Origin: a virus | DNA length: 64,000 nt | Direction: 5' to 3' (one strand) | Virus record (IMG/VR): IMGVR_UViG_3300043409_001275 | Coordinates: 1-64,000 of that record | In this document: positions 16,101 to 28,100 of the stretch, piece by piece | Layout: each line of letters starts with the position of its first letter | Position numbering within the stretch: the first letter of the stretch is position 1 | Notes under the pieces: generated by a model | Databases searched by the model: none | Told to the model about the DNA's origin: nothing | Seen by the model: only the letters and a program-made list of their open reading frames with translations | Position numbers and translations under genes: made by a program

Positions 16101-16736
16101 AATTATGCTGATACATTGCCTAGTTATTCTTCAGTTCCATCTTACGCATCTTCTATTATAAATAGATTTGATATGTCTGATGGATTAGCTAAAACATTGA
16201 CTTTTAATATTCAAGAGAATAAGTGGATAAGTGATTATCAATTCATTGCAGAACAATACGACTATTTTGACAACAGAATGTTTGGATGGAAAAATGGTGC
16301 TTTATATGAATTTAATACAAATAGCTCTACGTGGAACACTTGGTTTGGACAACAATACCCTGTAAGAATATGTTGGGTTTTAAATAAGCCATTGAGCGGA
16401 TTAAAAGATATGGCTGAAATTGTAATAGAAGGCAGTCAAGCGCCTAATTTTACGGTTATCTACACAACATTACCTAATACGCAAATTACAGACTTAACAA
16501 GTTCTGATTTTACAAACCAAGAGGGTATTTTGTATGCTAGAATATTAAGGGATAGATTATCGCCAAATACAACAGGAACGGCAGACCAAAAGCTTAATAC
16601 CGGAGATGTTGTTCTTTCTCAAATCCCTCAAATTATGACTGAATTTCAATCTTACGAATCAATAATTTATGTTAATTTTGTTGATGTAGGGTTTAATTTA
16701 TCAAGAGGACAAAATTTTATTCTAGGAAATCAATAA
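13182..16736 (+). CDS. Large tail tube/hub protein
   Basis: 1184 residues, mostly beta, Asn/Ser/Thr-rich, no membrane segment. The start (KKLFTGGTNQDDSLHLLDDAQYLRLMNGRVGV) and segments such as GLLYWTDNYNEPKKINID and YYSILRTNNLRTRYFIDSY resemble the large tail (stabilisation/hub) proteins of crAss-like phages, related in architecture to P22 gp10 and T7 gp12. Late segments (PVRICWVLNKPLSG, DRLSPNTTG) fit a beta-propeller-like nozzle. It follows the two smaller connector candidates with minimal gaps. Good context support; exact role inferred. Confidence 0.6.
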   Translation: MLRSKKLFTGGTNQDDSLHLLDDAQYLRLMNGRVGVTQYGKNYRVEGVPGTTSITQSVYPPYGTNICIGSCVDIEGQRLIWFVYNTFDDHGIYAFDFTTSTTYAVLYDSQVAGGLNFNKNNRIDKNCKVNQGLLYWTDNYNEPKKINIDSGIKLNYPSYNTDARAYTSLTDSYEIMLIRRPPAYAPAIVKQYDNQFINNFIANRSWLFVWQYIYFDGEESVLGEYSVASMLNLVELGEQELYNHIYCTLNLLEKIPQTARIIRLVAKDELTNSANVIKTFDKLIDEQPFIAHNNGTTQLSFDYYGDVTGAVIPSSISSKPFDSVPLLSTTIESASNRMFLANNLSGYDTPTTTSLAVSQTTAIAGANKRFFKSESSYQLGLAFYDKARRKCGVVTKGSNITTTPPKVFTPNSNFNVIPIIANYDFAVDNNFEFEVVQLGNFTASGGAAGNGTSFVATSAFTADIYVNIIGSVTALTPGFTVFRIRILKNYSTVIAEEFIDTASMGLPYYFNSTLTLNDYGIILGDVFEVQFISAGICELECYGGSPFTIASSDTASNNVLTLDWTLSNANRLNEIPDWAYYYSILRTNNLRTRYFIDSYSSTNKYASKNVTVTSPNFATYTYSPTWNAVTTNAIAIDTTILLQSGLGYNYTEGDICVLIDSNDTRYEIPVIGQDGAYILLKSEYLVSDLTNIPYIYEIYTPYIKGENEPFYEVGNMYPVTNAGTVNRQYSALSGSLIGDVFVFQRQFNSTVYYYVEAMSPNDLFFRNWFTDQGFANFVILLGQNRNEHEIRYSNVFTAGTQNNGLSTFEALNFKTIPLGTGSIQKLQLASKTTEQGVVMLSIGSFQTASCYLGEVQLVGSSSNSSLVQDTAVIGTVNVLKGMFGTTAPETVVEYLGVIFWYDLNNGTIVQYSSNGLFPVSSYKQEKLFKNYAKGYLAASEGNLDNINGFHHIPTYVDPYHKELGVTLPGLIYENYADTLPSYSSVPSYASSIINRFDMSDGLAKTLTFNIQENKWISDYQFIAEQYDYFDNRMFGWKNGALYEFNTNSSTWNTWFGQQYPVRICWVLNKPLSGLKDMAEIVIEGSQAPNFTVIYTTLPNTQITDLTSSDFTNQEGILYARILRDRLSPNTTGTADQKLNTGDVVLSQIPQIMTEFQSYESIIYVNFVDVGFNLSRGQNFILGNQ

Positions 16737-16761
16737 ATTGTTTAATTTTAAATAAAAAATT

Positions 16762-17574
16762 ATGTTATTAGGAGCAGTACTTGGAGGCGTTGGGGCGCTT
16801 GGCAAAACCATATCTGGCTTTAGTCAAATGAAAAAAGCTAATCAGATAAACCCAATATTTGCCGAATACGAAAAAAATAAATTAGCAGACCAAAACTTGG
16901 GTGCTGTTCAAAATTTATTTTATGGTAAAAATCGCGCGTTTACGCAAGCTGAAGCTAATATTAGACAAGCGCAATCAAACCAAATGTCTAATGCTCAAAG
17001 AAACGCAACAGATTCGGCTACCTTATTAGCTACAGGAGCAGGCGCTGCCGAGAATGCTAATCAAGCTTTTTCGAATTTAGCTGGTCAAGAAGCTCAACAA
17101 CAAGTAGGAGTTTTAGATAATTTAAGTAGAGCTTACGGAATGTCTATTGCTGAAGGTGATAAAGTACAGGCAAATAAAATGATGAAATTTCAATTAGATT
17201 CTCAAGCTCAAGCTGCATTAAGAGAGTCAGGTATGAATAATATATTTGGTGGTGTTAGTGACCTTGCGGGTGGAATTATGCAATATGGCAACTATAAAAA
17301 CGCAGCCAATTTTAATAAAATGTTAGGAGGGATGGGTGGCGCACAAGATGCAGGGTTTAATGCTCCTGCAAATTACGCTGAACAAGTGTTGCAAGGCGGT
17401 GATTATAGTAAATACGCGGGTATGGAACAGCAAATGCCAAAAGCGTATGGTGGCAATGTTTTGCCTAATGTGCAAAAAGGATATTACGGCTTTGCAAATC
17501 CAGCATCAGGCAAGTATAGCGCTCCTCGTGAATTTAGAGGCAAATTGCCTAGTATGTCTATGTTTGGAAGATAA
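16762..17574 (+). CDS. Internal virion protein candidate (small)
   Basis: 270 residues. A Gly/Ala/Leu-rich hydrophobic start (LLGAVLGGVGALGKTISGF) precedes a long Ala/Gln/Asn-rich helical region (AEANIRQAQSNQMSNAQRNA, then LAGQEAQQQVGVLDNL) and a Gly-rich tail. T7-like phages have a similar small ejected protein (gp14 type) before two larger ones. The next two genes are also long and Gln/Ala-rich, supporting an ejection set. Confidence 0.5.
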   Translation: MLLGAVLGGVGALGKTISGFSQMKKANQINPIFAEYEKNKLADQNLGAVQNLFYGKNRAFTQAEANIRQAQSNQMSNAQRNATDSATLLATGAGAAENANQAFSNLAGQEAQQQVGVLDNLSRAYGMSIAEGDKVQANKMMKFQLDSQAQAALRESGMNNIFGGVSDLAGGIMQYGNYKNAANFNKMLGGMGGAQDAGFNAPANYAEQVLQGGDYSKYAGMEQQMPKAYGGNVLPNVQKGYYGFANPASGKYSAPREFRGKLPSMSMFGR

Positions 17575-17592
17575 ATAGTTTAAAATTATATT

Positions 17593-19155
17593 ATGGCAGA
17601 AAATTTAGGTAGTTATGCGGTAAATATCCCAAAGATGTTTCAATCTCCGGGCGAAGCCTTGCAAGCTGCAACTGCTCAAGAAGAAAGATTTGGGCAAAGA
17701 CTAGAACAAGCTAATTTTAGAAATCAACAAGCAGAGGAAAGAAAAGCTAAAGAATTAGAAGCGGAAAGGCAAAGAAGTATGGCAATGATTCAATCTGGAG
17801 TTAGATTAGACAGGATGCCTGCTGATGAACAAGCTTATATGGTAGCGCAAGACGCTGTATCAAAGGTAAAATCTAACTTAATGGCTAAATTGAATAATAA
17901 GTCAATTGACCCTATTGCATTGCAAACGGAAATAGACGACGCAATGAAAGGTATTACAAGAGCATCAAATACATTTATTTTAGAACATAATAATATTGAT
18001 GAAGTTGTAAATCAATATGCAAAAAATTATCCTTCAATAGATGCTGCTGCGCTTAAAAATGATTTAAGAAGCGATGTTAGAAATAGAAGAATTGCGCAGG
18101 GTCAATTTATTGACCCAAATCAAGTAGAAGATTCTGCGCTTATTGCTCAATTGTCAAATCCGGAAAATTTATCCAAATACATTACAGAATATAACACTTT
18201 AGATAAAGTAATATCAGGTAAAGAATCTTCTCGTAATATAGAGGCTAAACTTGGTACGCCTCAAGCATATACTACATTTTCAGGTAAAATGGGGTTTTGG
18301 AATAAGCCAACATTTGAAGTTGAACCTAGCGGATTTATAAAAAAAGGTGGAAAGATTCCATCTTTGACATATGGAGGAGTTGAAATAGCAAATGAACCAT
18401 TGCCTGCTAATTCATTAAGGGGAGTTGATAAGCCATTAGATATGGTTCCTCAAGGAGCATATGATAAATTTTTAACAGAAGGTGGGAATAATGCTAAATC
18501 TGAAATTGTTTCATTAGCACAAAAGCAATTTACTCCAGAAGAGTACAAAACATTTAGCCCACAAGAAAAAGATTTTGCTAATAGAAATGCTTTATATAAC
18601 TATTTAAAAAAGAAAGATACACAAGGATTTGTGGGTCTATCTGAAACATCATACAATCCTCCTCCATCATATGCAGGGCAAAAACCAACAGAAGGGGAAA
18701 GAAAAGCAGCTAAAATTGGACAATATTTAGATTCGTTTACAAATGCTATTAAATCTAATGATGTAAATAATATAAAAGCATTGGCTGGTAAACTTTATGG
18801 TTTAGGTGGGGGTAAGTCAAAGTTTTCTAAAATAGAGGTATATAAAAGACCGGATGGTACAGTTACTGGAGTGCAATTAAAGTATGTGGATGGCAAAGGT
18901 AAAATGGCGGGCGGCGATATTATTAAAGCGGATGACCCGTATTTAAGAGATAAACTTCAGGGTTCTTATCAGCAAATATCAGGTAGTGAAAGCGCAGCCG
19001 AAATTGAAAATTTACCAAAATCGGGGGAAAAAACACAGCCAAAACCATCTGCAAATAATAAAATTACCGTAATTTTAAATGGTGAAGAAGGTGTTATAGA
19101 TGCATCTCAATGGGAAGCTTTTAGAAAGAAATATCCAACAGCAAAAAGAAAATAA
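17593..19155 (+). CDS. Internal virion protein candidate (middle)
   Basis: 520 residues. Residues about 25-65 form a charged coiled coil (EERFGQRLEQANFRNQQAEE, then KAKELEAERQRSMAM). The rest alternates helices and Gly/Pro-rich linkers and ends with a small beta segment (NKITVILNGEEGVIDASQWE). No enzyme motif. It lies between the small ejection-type protein and the giant gene, as gp15-type proteins do in T7-like phages. Function inferred from position. Confidence 0.45.
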   Translation: MAENLGSYAVNIPKMFQSPGEALQAATAQEERFGQRLEQANFRNQQAEERKAKELEAERQRSMAMIQSGVRLDRMPADEQAYMVAQDAVSKVKSNLMAKLNNKSIDPIALQTEIDDAMKGITRASNTFILEHNNIDEVVNQYAKNYPSIDAAALKNDLRSDVRNRRIAQGQFIDPNQVEDSALIAQLSNPENLSKYITEYNTLDKVISGKESSRNIEAKLGTPQAYTTFSGKMGFWNKPTFEVEPSGFIKKGGKIPSLTYGGVEIANEPLPANSLRGVDKPLDMVPQGAYDKFLTEGGNNAKSEIVSLAQKQFTPEEYKTFSPQEKDFANRNALYNYLKKKDTQGFVGLSETSYNPPPSYAGQKPTEGERKAAKIGQYLDSFTNAIKSNDVNNIKALAGKLYGLGGGKSKFSKIEVYKRPDGTVTGVQLKYVDGKGKMAGGDIIKADDPYLRDKLQGSYQQISGSESAAEIENLPKSGEKTQPKPSANNKITVILNGEEGVIDASQWEAFRKKYPTAKRK

Positions 19156-19157
19156 AA

Positions 19158-22100
19158 ATGCCAGAAGAACAAAATAATCCGTTTGCAGAATTTGGTGGGG
19201 AAGTAGTAAAAAAGGAGGCAAATCCGTTTGCAGAATTTGGTGGGGAATTAAAAAAAAAAGACCAACCTACACGTTCAGGATATTCGGTTACACCATTACC
19301 ATCTCAAGATAAATTTGATATAGGAGAAGAAGTGGCTACTATTGGATATAAAAGTCCAATAGGTAAAGCTATTCAGAAAGATAAAATTAAGGGCAGCAAT
19401 GTAGCCGGAGTATATAATACATTAGTCGGAAGCTTATCGTCAATTGTAGGAGGCGGTGTTTATATGGCTGACATACTTGGCGCTCAACCTTCTATGCCAT
19501 TAAGCGTGAGAATTGCTAATGCGGATGCAGATAGAAAGAAAGCTGTTAGTTTTATAGAACAAGCTCGCTCATCAAGGTCAAGTAAAGAATTCGAACAGCA
19601 ACAAAGTGAGTTTGATGTTACTCCAAAAGAAGGTGGAGGGTTATTTAGTGGCGTAGATTTTGAAGATGTTAGAGGGTTAGCTTTTCAAGCGCCTAAAACA
19701 TTATTAGAAATGGCTGCCGGCGCATATTCTGGTGGTTTGACATTTGCCCAACAATCAATTAATGATAATGCAAAAGAATTAGAAGAAAGCGGGGAAGGTA
19801 AAAAATTAACCGATGTTCAAAAGGTAGGATATTTATTTACTCAAGCGGCAGCTCAAGCAGCTCTTGAGAAATTTTCTATAGATAAAATATTAAAAAATAC
19901 AGGTTTAGCTAAAAGTATACAAAAGAAAATTACAGCAGAGGTTATTGAAGGGTTTGCTCAAAAAGGTATAAAAGCTACTGCAAAAGAGGTTCAAGATGAG
20001 ATGGTTAAAAAAGCAGCTAAACTATCTACTAAATTAAAAAATGTAGGTATAAAAGGAGTAGAAAGTGCTTTTGTGGAAGGAAGTACAGAAGGTATTCAGC
20101 AAGCGGCTTCAGATGCTATAAAAGTAGCAACTAATAAAATAGCAGAAAAAGAAGTTTTTAATGAAGAAGATATAAATAAAAACTTTTGGAAAAATGTTGT
20201 TAATAATGCCGTTATGGGTGCTGCAATGGGCGGAGCAACGGGAGCAGGTTTACAGGGCTTAAATAGTACTGACAAGGCGATTAGACAAGAGATTGCTAAT
20301 GCAACAGGTGAAAAGAAGTTTTATGTTGATGATAAAGAAGTAACAGAAAAGGAGTTTGGTCAATCTACAGGTAACAAAAAAGTTACCACTGATTTGCAGA
20401 ATATACAAGACCAAATTAACAAACAAGTAGAAGAAGGTAACTTAACCCCAGAAGAAGCAGAAGCAGCAAACATAACTGCACAACAATATGCAGAAATTGC
20501 AGGGAAGATTCCTACAACAGTATCAAAAGAAGATAAGTATAAAATTATAGGTGGTATTTCTCAAAGAAATCAATTACAAGAAGATTTGCAAAAAGCTCGC
20601 GAAGAGATGATGCAAGTTGACCCTATATTTAGAAAAGAAAAGCAAGACCAAATTGATTTAATACAAGCTAAAATAGATGAAACAGGCGATTATTTAGAAG
20701 GTCTTGCAACCGGTAAAAAGCCAAGATACATTAAAAGAGATGGCAGAAAAGGGGAAGAAACTACCTATTATAAAGTTGATGAAAATGGGGATAAGACTCC
20801 AATAAGTCAAGCTCGTTATGATTTAGCTAAAGCAATTAAAAAAGAAGATAGCAGAAAGAAAGCTCCTGTTGATGAAAACAGACGCAGAAGAGTAGAGCAA
20901 TTTGATATATTATATGGTGTAAAATCAAACAACCCAGAATTTGATTTTCCTAATTCATTTGAAGAATTTAATAAGAAAATAGATAGCGACCCTAATTATT
21001 TGTCTGATTTATACAAAAGAGCAAAAAAGTACAAAGAAACAGGAGAAATTGCTGAAGATGAAATGGGTACGGAAGCATCTTTTATAGAAGCCATAAATCC
21101 GCCTGTAGAAAAGGATATTACAATAGGCGAGATTGTAGATAAAAAAGGTACATACAAAGACCAAAAAGGAACTTTCTTACAAGAAGGCGATAATGTTGTC
21201 TTTGAGAACGAGGCTTCAGGAGAAAAGTATGAAATAGGTAAAGTGTCTGAAATACAAGAGAAGCCAGCGTCAGAATTTGATATTAAATATGATGAATCTT
21301 TAGTTTCAATTGATGACAAAGGCAATATAAGTGTAAGAGAAAAACCTTACATAAACAGATACTCAAATCCATTAAAAGCTATTAATAAAGATGAAAATGG
21401 AAATATAGTTTCCGTTAATTTGGAAACAGCTGATGGTAAAAAGAGAACATTTAAAGGAAGTATAGCTGAAGATATAGCTTATCAAATAAACTTAAAAGAG
21501 AAAAGCAAAGAAGCGCCTAAAGTTGAACCTAAAGCCGAACAGGTTGTCGAAAAGCCTGTTCAAGTAGTTAAGCCGGTTAAACCAGTTGTTGAAGTAAAAG
21601 AAGAAGTTAAACCATTTGAAGAGTTAGTTAATTTAATTCCGACAGCAGATTTAAAAAGACCAAATGGCTCAATAGGTACGCAAGGGTTTACAGAAGAAAA
21701 TATTATTAATGTAGCAAGGTTTATTGCGAGTGAAACGGGTTTTGATATACCAATATTTGATAAAAATTTAGGCACAAGTAAAATAAAGCAGGTAATTGAA
21801 TATTTAAAAAACAATAAAGAAGCACAACAAAAGATAAAAGAGTATGTTATAAAAGACCCTGTTGTTACAAGTTTATTGCCTGATGGTACTTATGAAATTG
21901 AAGATGGCAACCATAGGGCAAATTTGTTAAATTTAATTGGAGTAGATGCTATTCCTACAATAGAATTAAGTGGCAGAGATAAGCAAACTGCAATTAATGA
22001 ACATAACGCTAAAGTTGAAGCAATAGAAAAATCTCTACCTACCAAAGAAGAACCAACTGAAGTAAAGGAGCAGGTCAAACCTACTAAAGTTGAAGAAATT

Positions 22101-25100
22101 AAAACTAAAATAAAATCTAAATTAAAAAGTTTTAAAGAAAGGTTTGCTCCTGTAAAGAAAACATCTACGAAAGGTGAAAAAATTGCTGAAGCTAAAGATG
22201 TTTATAAAAAAGTAAAAGAAATGGACGCTCCTTCTGACGGAGCGGAGGTTGGGTTAAGGTATTTAGCGGATGGTGGTATAGTTAGTCAGGCTGTTGTTGA
22301 TGAAATTGCAGGTACTACTGCTAATGTTAGAGCCACATTAAATACCGGAAGAAAGGTTAAAACAAAATCAGAGGAAAGCAAGTCTAGAGATTATGTTAGC
22401 GGTAACGAGTCGTTAGATGATTTAGTGCATAGATTATGGGAGGTAAATAAACAAAGGATTGATATAGATGATATTAAGGAGGCTTTGATGGATGAAATTG
22501 GAAATAATAATACAAGATTTGATGCAGCTAAAGCTTATTTAGAAAGATATAGTCCAGAATATACTCAAAAGTCATATGAGGACAGAATGAGCGAGCAGAT
22601 GCAAGCTGAAGAAGAAGAGTTTAGAAGAAAATTAGAAGAAGAAGGATTAGAAGAAGCTCCATTTGCTGTTAGAGAAGCAACTACAGAAGATATAGAATCA
22701 ATGCAAGAAATTGTAGCTGATTATGTAAAAGATGGAGTTACAGCATTGGATGATATAAAAAGAGAGGTAGCAAAAGAATTAGGATATAACACAAAGGCAT
22801 TAAGACAAATCGTTGAGGATGCCTATAATAGATACACTACAACAACCGAGGTTGCTCCTGCAGAGGTTTTAGGGGCTATTGCCGATAGGGTTGGAAATAA
22901 GATGAAGCAAATGTTCGGTAAGGCAGCTCAAGCGCCGGTTATACTTAATGATGCTAATTCTATGCTTGATAAGGCAGTTGAATTGGGAGCAAGTGGTGAA
23001 GTTATAGAATTCCAAAAAGAGCAAGCAAAACAACAAAAAGGCGCATCTATATCAGATAAAACTGCTATTGATGAATTGAGGTCAAAAACAGAAGATAAAG
23101 CTAAAATTAGCATTATTGATGCAGCTGAAAAAATGATAACAACACTAAAATCAGTGTTGCCTAATTTTGATATTGTAATACATGGTAGCAACGAAAGTTA
23201 TAACGCAGCCATGAAAGATGCTGAAATTGACGGTGTAGTTGGGGGCGTTGGTAATTTTAGTTATTCTAAAAAGAAAGGTGAATATTCAGGTCGTATTGAT
23301 ATTAACTTGAACAGAGCAAATAATAAGACATTAGCGCACGAGGTAGCTCATGGAGTTATGTTGAAGGCATTTGGCGATAACCCAAAATTATTTAAAGAAT
23401 TTAGGGAGAAGATAGCATCTGTACTAAATGAAAGTGATAATCAAACATTAATCGATTTTGCTGACAGGGCTACTTATGCAAAAAATGATACTTACGAGGA
23501 GTATTTAGCAGAATTAACAGCTATGTTAGCTGAACAGGAAACTAAATTATCTACAAGTACATTCCAAAAAATTGCTGCTATTATAAATGATATAATAGAG
23601 AAGATAACAAATGGCGCATTTAAACCATTTAAAGATATTAAAAAAACAAAGCAAGTTGTTGACTTTTTTAATGACATATCGGAGTCTATTCGTAAAGGAG
23701 AGGCAATAAAGATTGAAAATATCAAAACCGCAGAGGAATTAAAAAAGCAGGCTAAACTAGAATTAGAGGATTTTGAAAGAATTGCCACAGAAAGCATTGC
23801 GGATATTGCTAGGATGTTTGGTATGGATTTAGGTAATCCAGTAGCTTCAAAAGCTCAAGTTCCTGTTGAAAAGCTTCCTAGACCTGTAATTAATGGATTT
23901 GATGTTTTAAAGAAAAAATTTGGCGAAACAGCAGCTAAAGCAATAAGAAGTAAAATACAAATTGCAATAAATTATCCTACTGAATTTATTGATTTTATAA
24001 CAGCAAAAATACCAATAAAAGAAGATGTTTCATTTATTGTAGACAAGATGGGGGATAATTTGGACGGCTTATTTAGAATAGCGATTCAAAAAAATTCTGA
24101 AGCCGCAGATGCAAAAGGTAAAACTCCAGAAGAATTATCAAAAGAGGCGGGGTATGTATTTTATAAGCCTAAAAGCAATGATGATTTAATAGTATTTAAA
24201 AAGGATTTTAAAGAATTTGAAGTATTATGTACATTTAATGACCCAAGTAGAATAAATAACAATGTTATTTTCTGGTTAAGAAGAAATAACGCAGAAACTG
24301 TATTGCATGCAAGGGAGGTGACACAAGAGTATTTGAAAGAAGAATCAGAAGGCGCTATTTTATGGCGTGATTATTTAGATAAAAAGGGTTTAAAAAAAGA
24401 TGACGGCTCATATGATTTATCAAATTTAGACCCAAGAAGAGAAGACCCTTATGGGACATCTTCAATGAGTGTTCAGATAGGAAGAACTGGTACAGGACCA
24501 GATAGACTCCCGATTGGAAAGCCTTCAATAAAAAATAGATATAATCATAGGGTAGACGCTCCTGACGAAACATTTGATAGTAATTTAGATAATATAATAA
24601 GCGGGCTTGAGAAAGCTGTATATAGTATAGAGGGGGTTCCTGAAAGAAGAAATGAAATTGGACGCCAACCAAGCCTTCCGGATTACATACATAAAGACAA
24701 TCAAGGTAGACTATTTAAATATGACCAACAGATTAATGGTGTTTATATTAGCAAAAATGGATACTATGATGGTAATTTGCATATAATAGATAAATCTACG
24801 CAAAAAATTGTTGACGATTATTTAATTGATTCAAAAAATAAAACTGCAAACTCTTTAGTAGGTACCAGAAGTATTTTAACTGATATTAATAAAATTTCTT
24901 TTGACAAAAATACTATTAAAATTCAATCAGATAAAGGTTCTTTAAATCTTGAGCTTGTTGATGGGGTGCTTGATAAAATAAGTGGCGATATTGCAAGGTT
25001 AGAGAATTCATTTATGTTTTACAATAAATCCTTGACTAGTATTGATTTGCCATCGGTTAAATCTATTGGTAATGATTTTCTTTATTCAAATGAAACCTTA

Positions 25101-28100
25101 AGAAGCGTTAATTTGCCATTAGTTGAAAGGATTGGCGATGAGTTTCTTAATCGTAATATTGCTTTAGAAAATATTGATTTACCATTAGTTAGTATTATTG
25201 GTACTCAATTTCTTAATAGAAATGTATCTTTAGAAAATGTCAATATGCCTTCTGCTGTAATTATTGGCGACGATTTTCTTAAATATAATGAAATTTTGGA
25301 AAATCTTGATTTGCCATCGGTGCAAATGGTTGGTTATAATTTTCTTTACAACAATAAATATTTAAAAAGTGCTAACTTGCCAAACATTAGAGTTGTTAGC
25401 GAAGCTTTTCTTAGCAAAAATCAATCTTTAAAAAATATTGATTTCCCATTACTTGTAAAAGTTCCGTCAAGTTTTTTATCTCAAAATGAAAATATAGAAG
25501 AAGTTAATCTTCCATTAGTAACTGAAATTGGCTCTAATTTTTTAGGTAATAATAAATATTTAAAAAAATTAAATTTACCATTAGTAAAATCAATTGAAAG
25601 TGAGTTTCTTCCCCTAAACAATATTTTAGAAGAAATTAATTTGCCTTTAGTGGAAAAAATAGGTTCTGAATTTCTTCTTTATAACGAATCTTTGACAACA
25701 ATAAGTTTACCATCTGTTAAAAATATTGGTAGTAGATTTATGAAATCTAGCGTTTTAACTAGCATTAATTTACCATTAGTTGAAGGCATTGACCGTGAAT
25801 TTCTTGAAGATAACCGTAGGCTAGAAAGTATTAATTTACCTTCTGCTGAATTAATAGGAAATGATTTTTTAAGTAGAAATCAATACATAAAAAGTGTTGA
25901 ATTACCTTTGGTAAAATATGTAGGTAATAGATTTTTAAGTAATGCTAGAGAATTAATAAATATAAAATTACCATCTGTTAAAATAATTGGTGATAAATTT
26001 CTTTATGTAAACAAATTTTTAACCAATATTGATTTGCCTTTGGTTAATGCAATTGGGGAGGATTTTTTATATAATAATGAATCTTTATCAAGTATAAAAT
26101 TACCGTTAGTTGATATAATTGGAAGTGATTTTCTTCATAATAATAAATCTTTGACAAGTTTAGATTTGCCATTGGTTACAAAAATTGGCTATGACTTTCT
26201 TTTTGAAAATAAATCTTTAGCAAAAATTAATCTTCCATCTGTTATAAATATTAGTAGTTCATTTCTTAAATACAATGAAGCATTGACTAGCATTGATTTA
26301 CCATTAGTTGAGTCTATCGGAAATCAATTTCTTTTTTTTAATGAATCTTTAGAAAATATTAATTTGCCAAATGTTCTATATATTCGAAATGATTTTCTTT
26401 ATAGTAATGAATCTTTTTTAAAAACTCTTAAATTGCCAAAAGTTGTAGGTATAGGTAGCGATTTTCTTCATTATAATAATTCTTTAACAACTCTTGAATT
26501 GCCAAAAGTTGAACGGATAGATGATGATTTTCTTTTTAATAATATGTCTTTAGAAAATTTAGAATTGCCATCTATTAAAATTTTTAGTCCCAACGGATTT
26601 TTTTCTAAAAATAAGGTTTTAGCAAATAAAATAGCTTTGGCTAGCATGGAATCAGCTGAAGTAAGGTCAAAAGCGCAAATGCCAATGTTTATGGCTAATC
26701 AAAATGGGGAAGATATTTTAGGCTTTTCTTATGACAATAGAATGTATTTAAATGGAGAGAAACTTAATCCTAATACTATAATCCACGAAGCAGGTCATAT
26801 TTGGACAGAGTGGATTAAGAATAATGATACTAAATTGTATGATAAGGGTATGGAATTGGTTGAAAAGTCACCATACTTGCAAAAAGCAAAGAATAGCAAA
26901 TTTTACCAAGAACAAGCAGATAAATTAGCTACAGAAGAGCAAAGAGAGGCTTACTTTAAGCACGAAGCATTAGCTATGGCTATTGGTGATAAGGGAGCGC
27001 AATTTGTATTAGAAAGCAAAAAAGAATCATTCCAAGATTGGTTAAAAACTTTGTGGACTAAAATAAAGAACTTAACAGGATTTAAAGATTTGACAGCAGA
27101 AGAGTTCCAAAACTTGACTTTTGACCAATTCTCTAAAATGGCTGTTAAAGAAATTTTAGGTACAGAAGGTGCAGTTGACAAGTTAAATGCAATAAAAAGT
27201 TTTAGGAACAAAAAGAAATTTATAAAAGATAATCTAAAATACGAATCAAATAAAAATGCAATAGACGAACTTGATTTTACAGAAGAAGATTTCATTGAAA
27301 TCGCAAAGTCAAATTTTGATTTATCAACCTTTAAAAATATAAAAGATGCCGTACAAAAGCGAAGCACAAAGAAAGTACTTCAACCAAAACAAGGAGAAGA
27401 TGGAGAAGCAAGGGGTGGACGTAGACGAGTGGAACCAAGAGTCGAAGGGGAAAGAATTGCCGATGAAGAAGGCGAAACCACACAGCCCGAAGGTATTACG
27501 CAAATCCCAGAAGAAATTCAAAATGTAGGATTAGAGAATCAAGACATAGACTATGTCCGTATAACCAAAGCGGAATTAGGTAAATTAAGAGAAAGTCTTG
27601 GACTACCTGCATACAAAGGATTGCCTATTGAAAATCGTGAAATGTTGAGAGAAGCAGCTCAAGAAATGATTAAAAAAGGCGTAAGTGTTGAATCTTTGTA
27701 TGATAAAATTAGAAGAGGTGATGTGTTATCAAACTACGAAAATGCGTTTATGGCTGAATACAGAGCTGCATTGGATGTAGAATTAAAGAACAATCCTTCT
27801 CAAGAATTATTAAAAAAGATTGCAGAATTTGCCGATATTTTTCAACAAGGAGCATCTCTAGCAGGTAAGGCGTTAGAAAGTTTAAAAATAATGAAGAAGC
27901 TTAACGAGGCTAACACATTATCTAACTTTTTATTGACTAGGCAAGAAGATAAAGGGTTTCCGTTGACTCCTAAAATGATGGTAGAAGAAACTGCTAAATT
28001 TGAAAAAGTACAAAAAGCTAAAAAAGAATTAAAAGAATCTGTTGAAAATGATATTATAAACCAAGTTAAAACAGAAGCTGAAAATGAATTAAAGAAAGAA

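Noticed and set aside
24355-24672. 105-residue reverse-strand frame within the giant gene (and similar ones at 26951, 28124 and elsewhere).
   Set aside because: Hydrophobic, low-information shadows of coding sequence with no start context; unlike the nested frame at 27346 they match nothing known.
25035-26625. 66-bp periodic repeat as a possible array of non-coding elements.
   Set aside because: The period is exactly 22 codons of an LRR and the DNA copies differ at silent positions.
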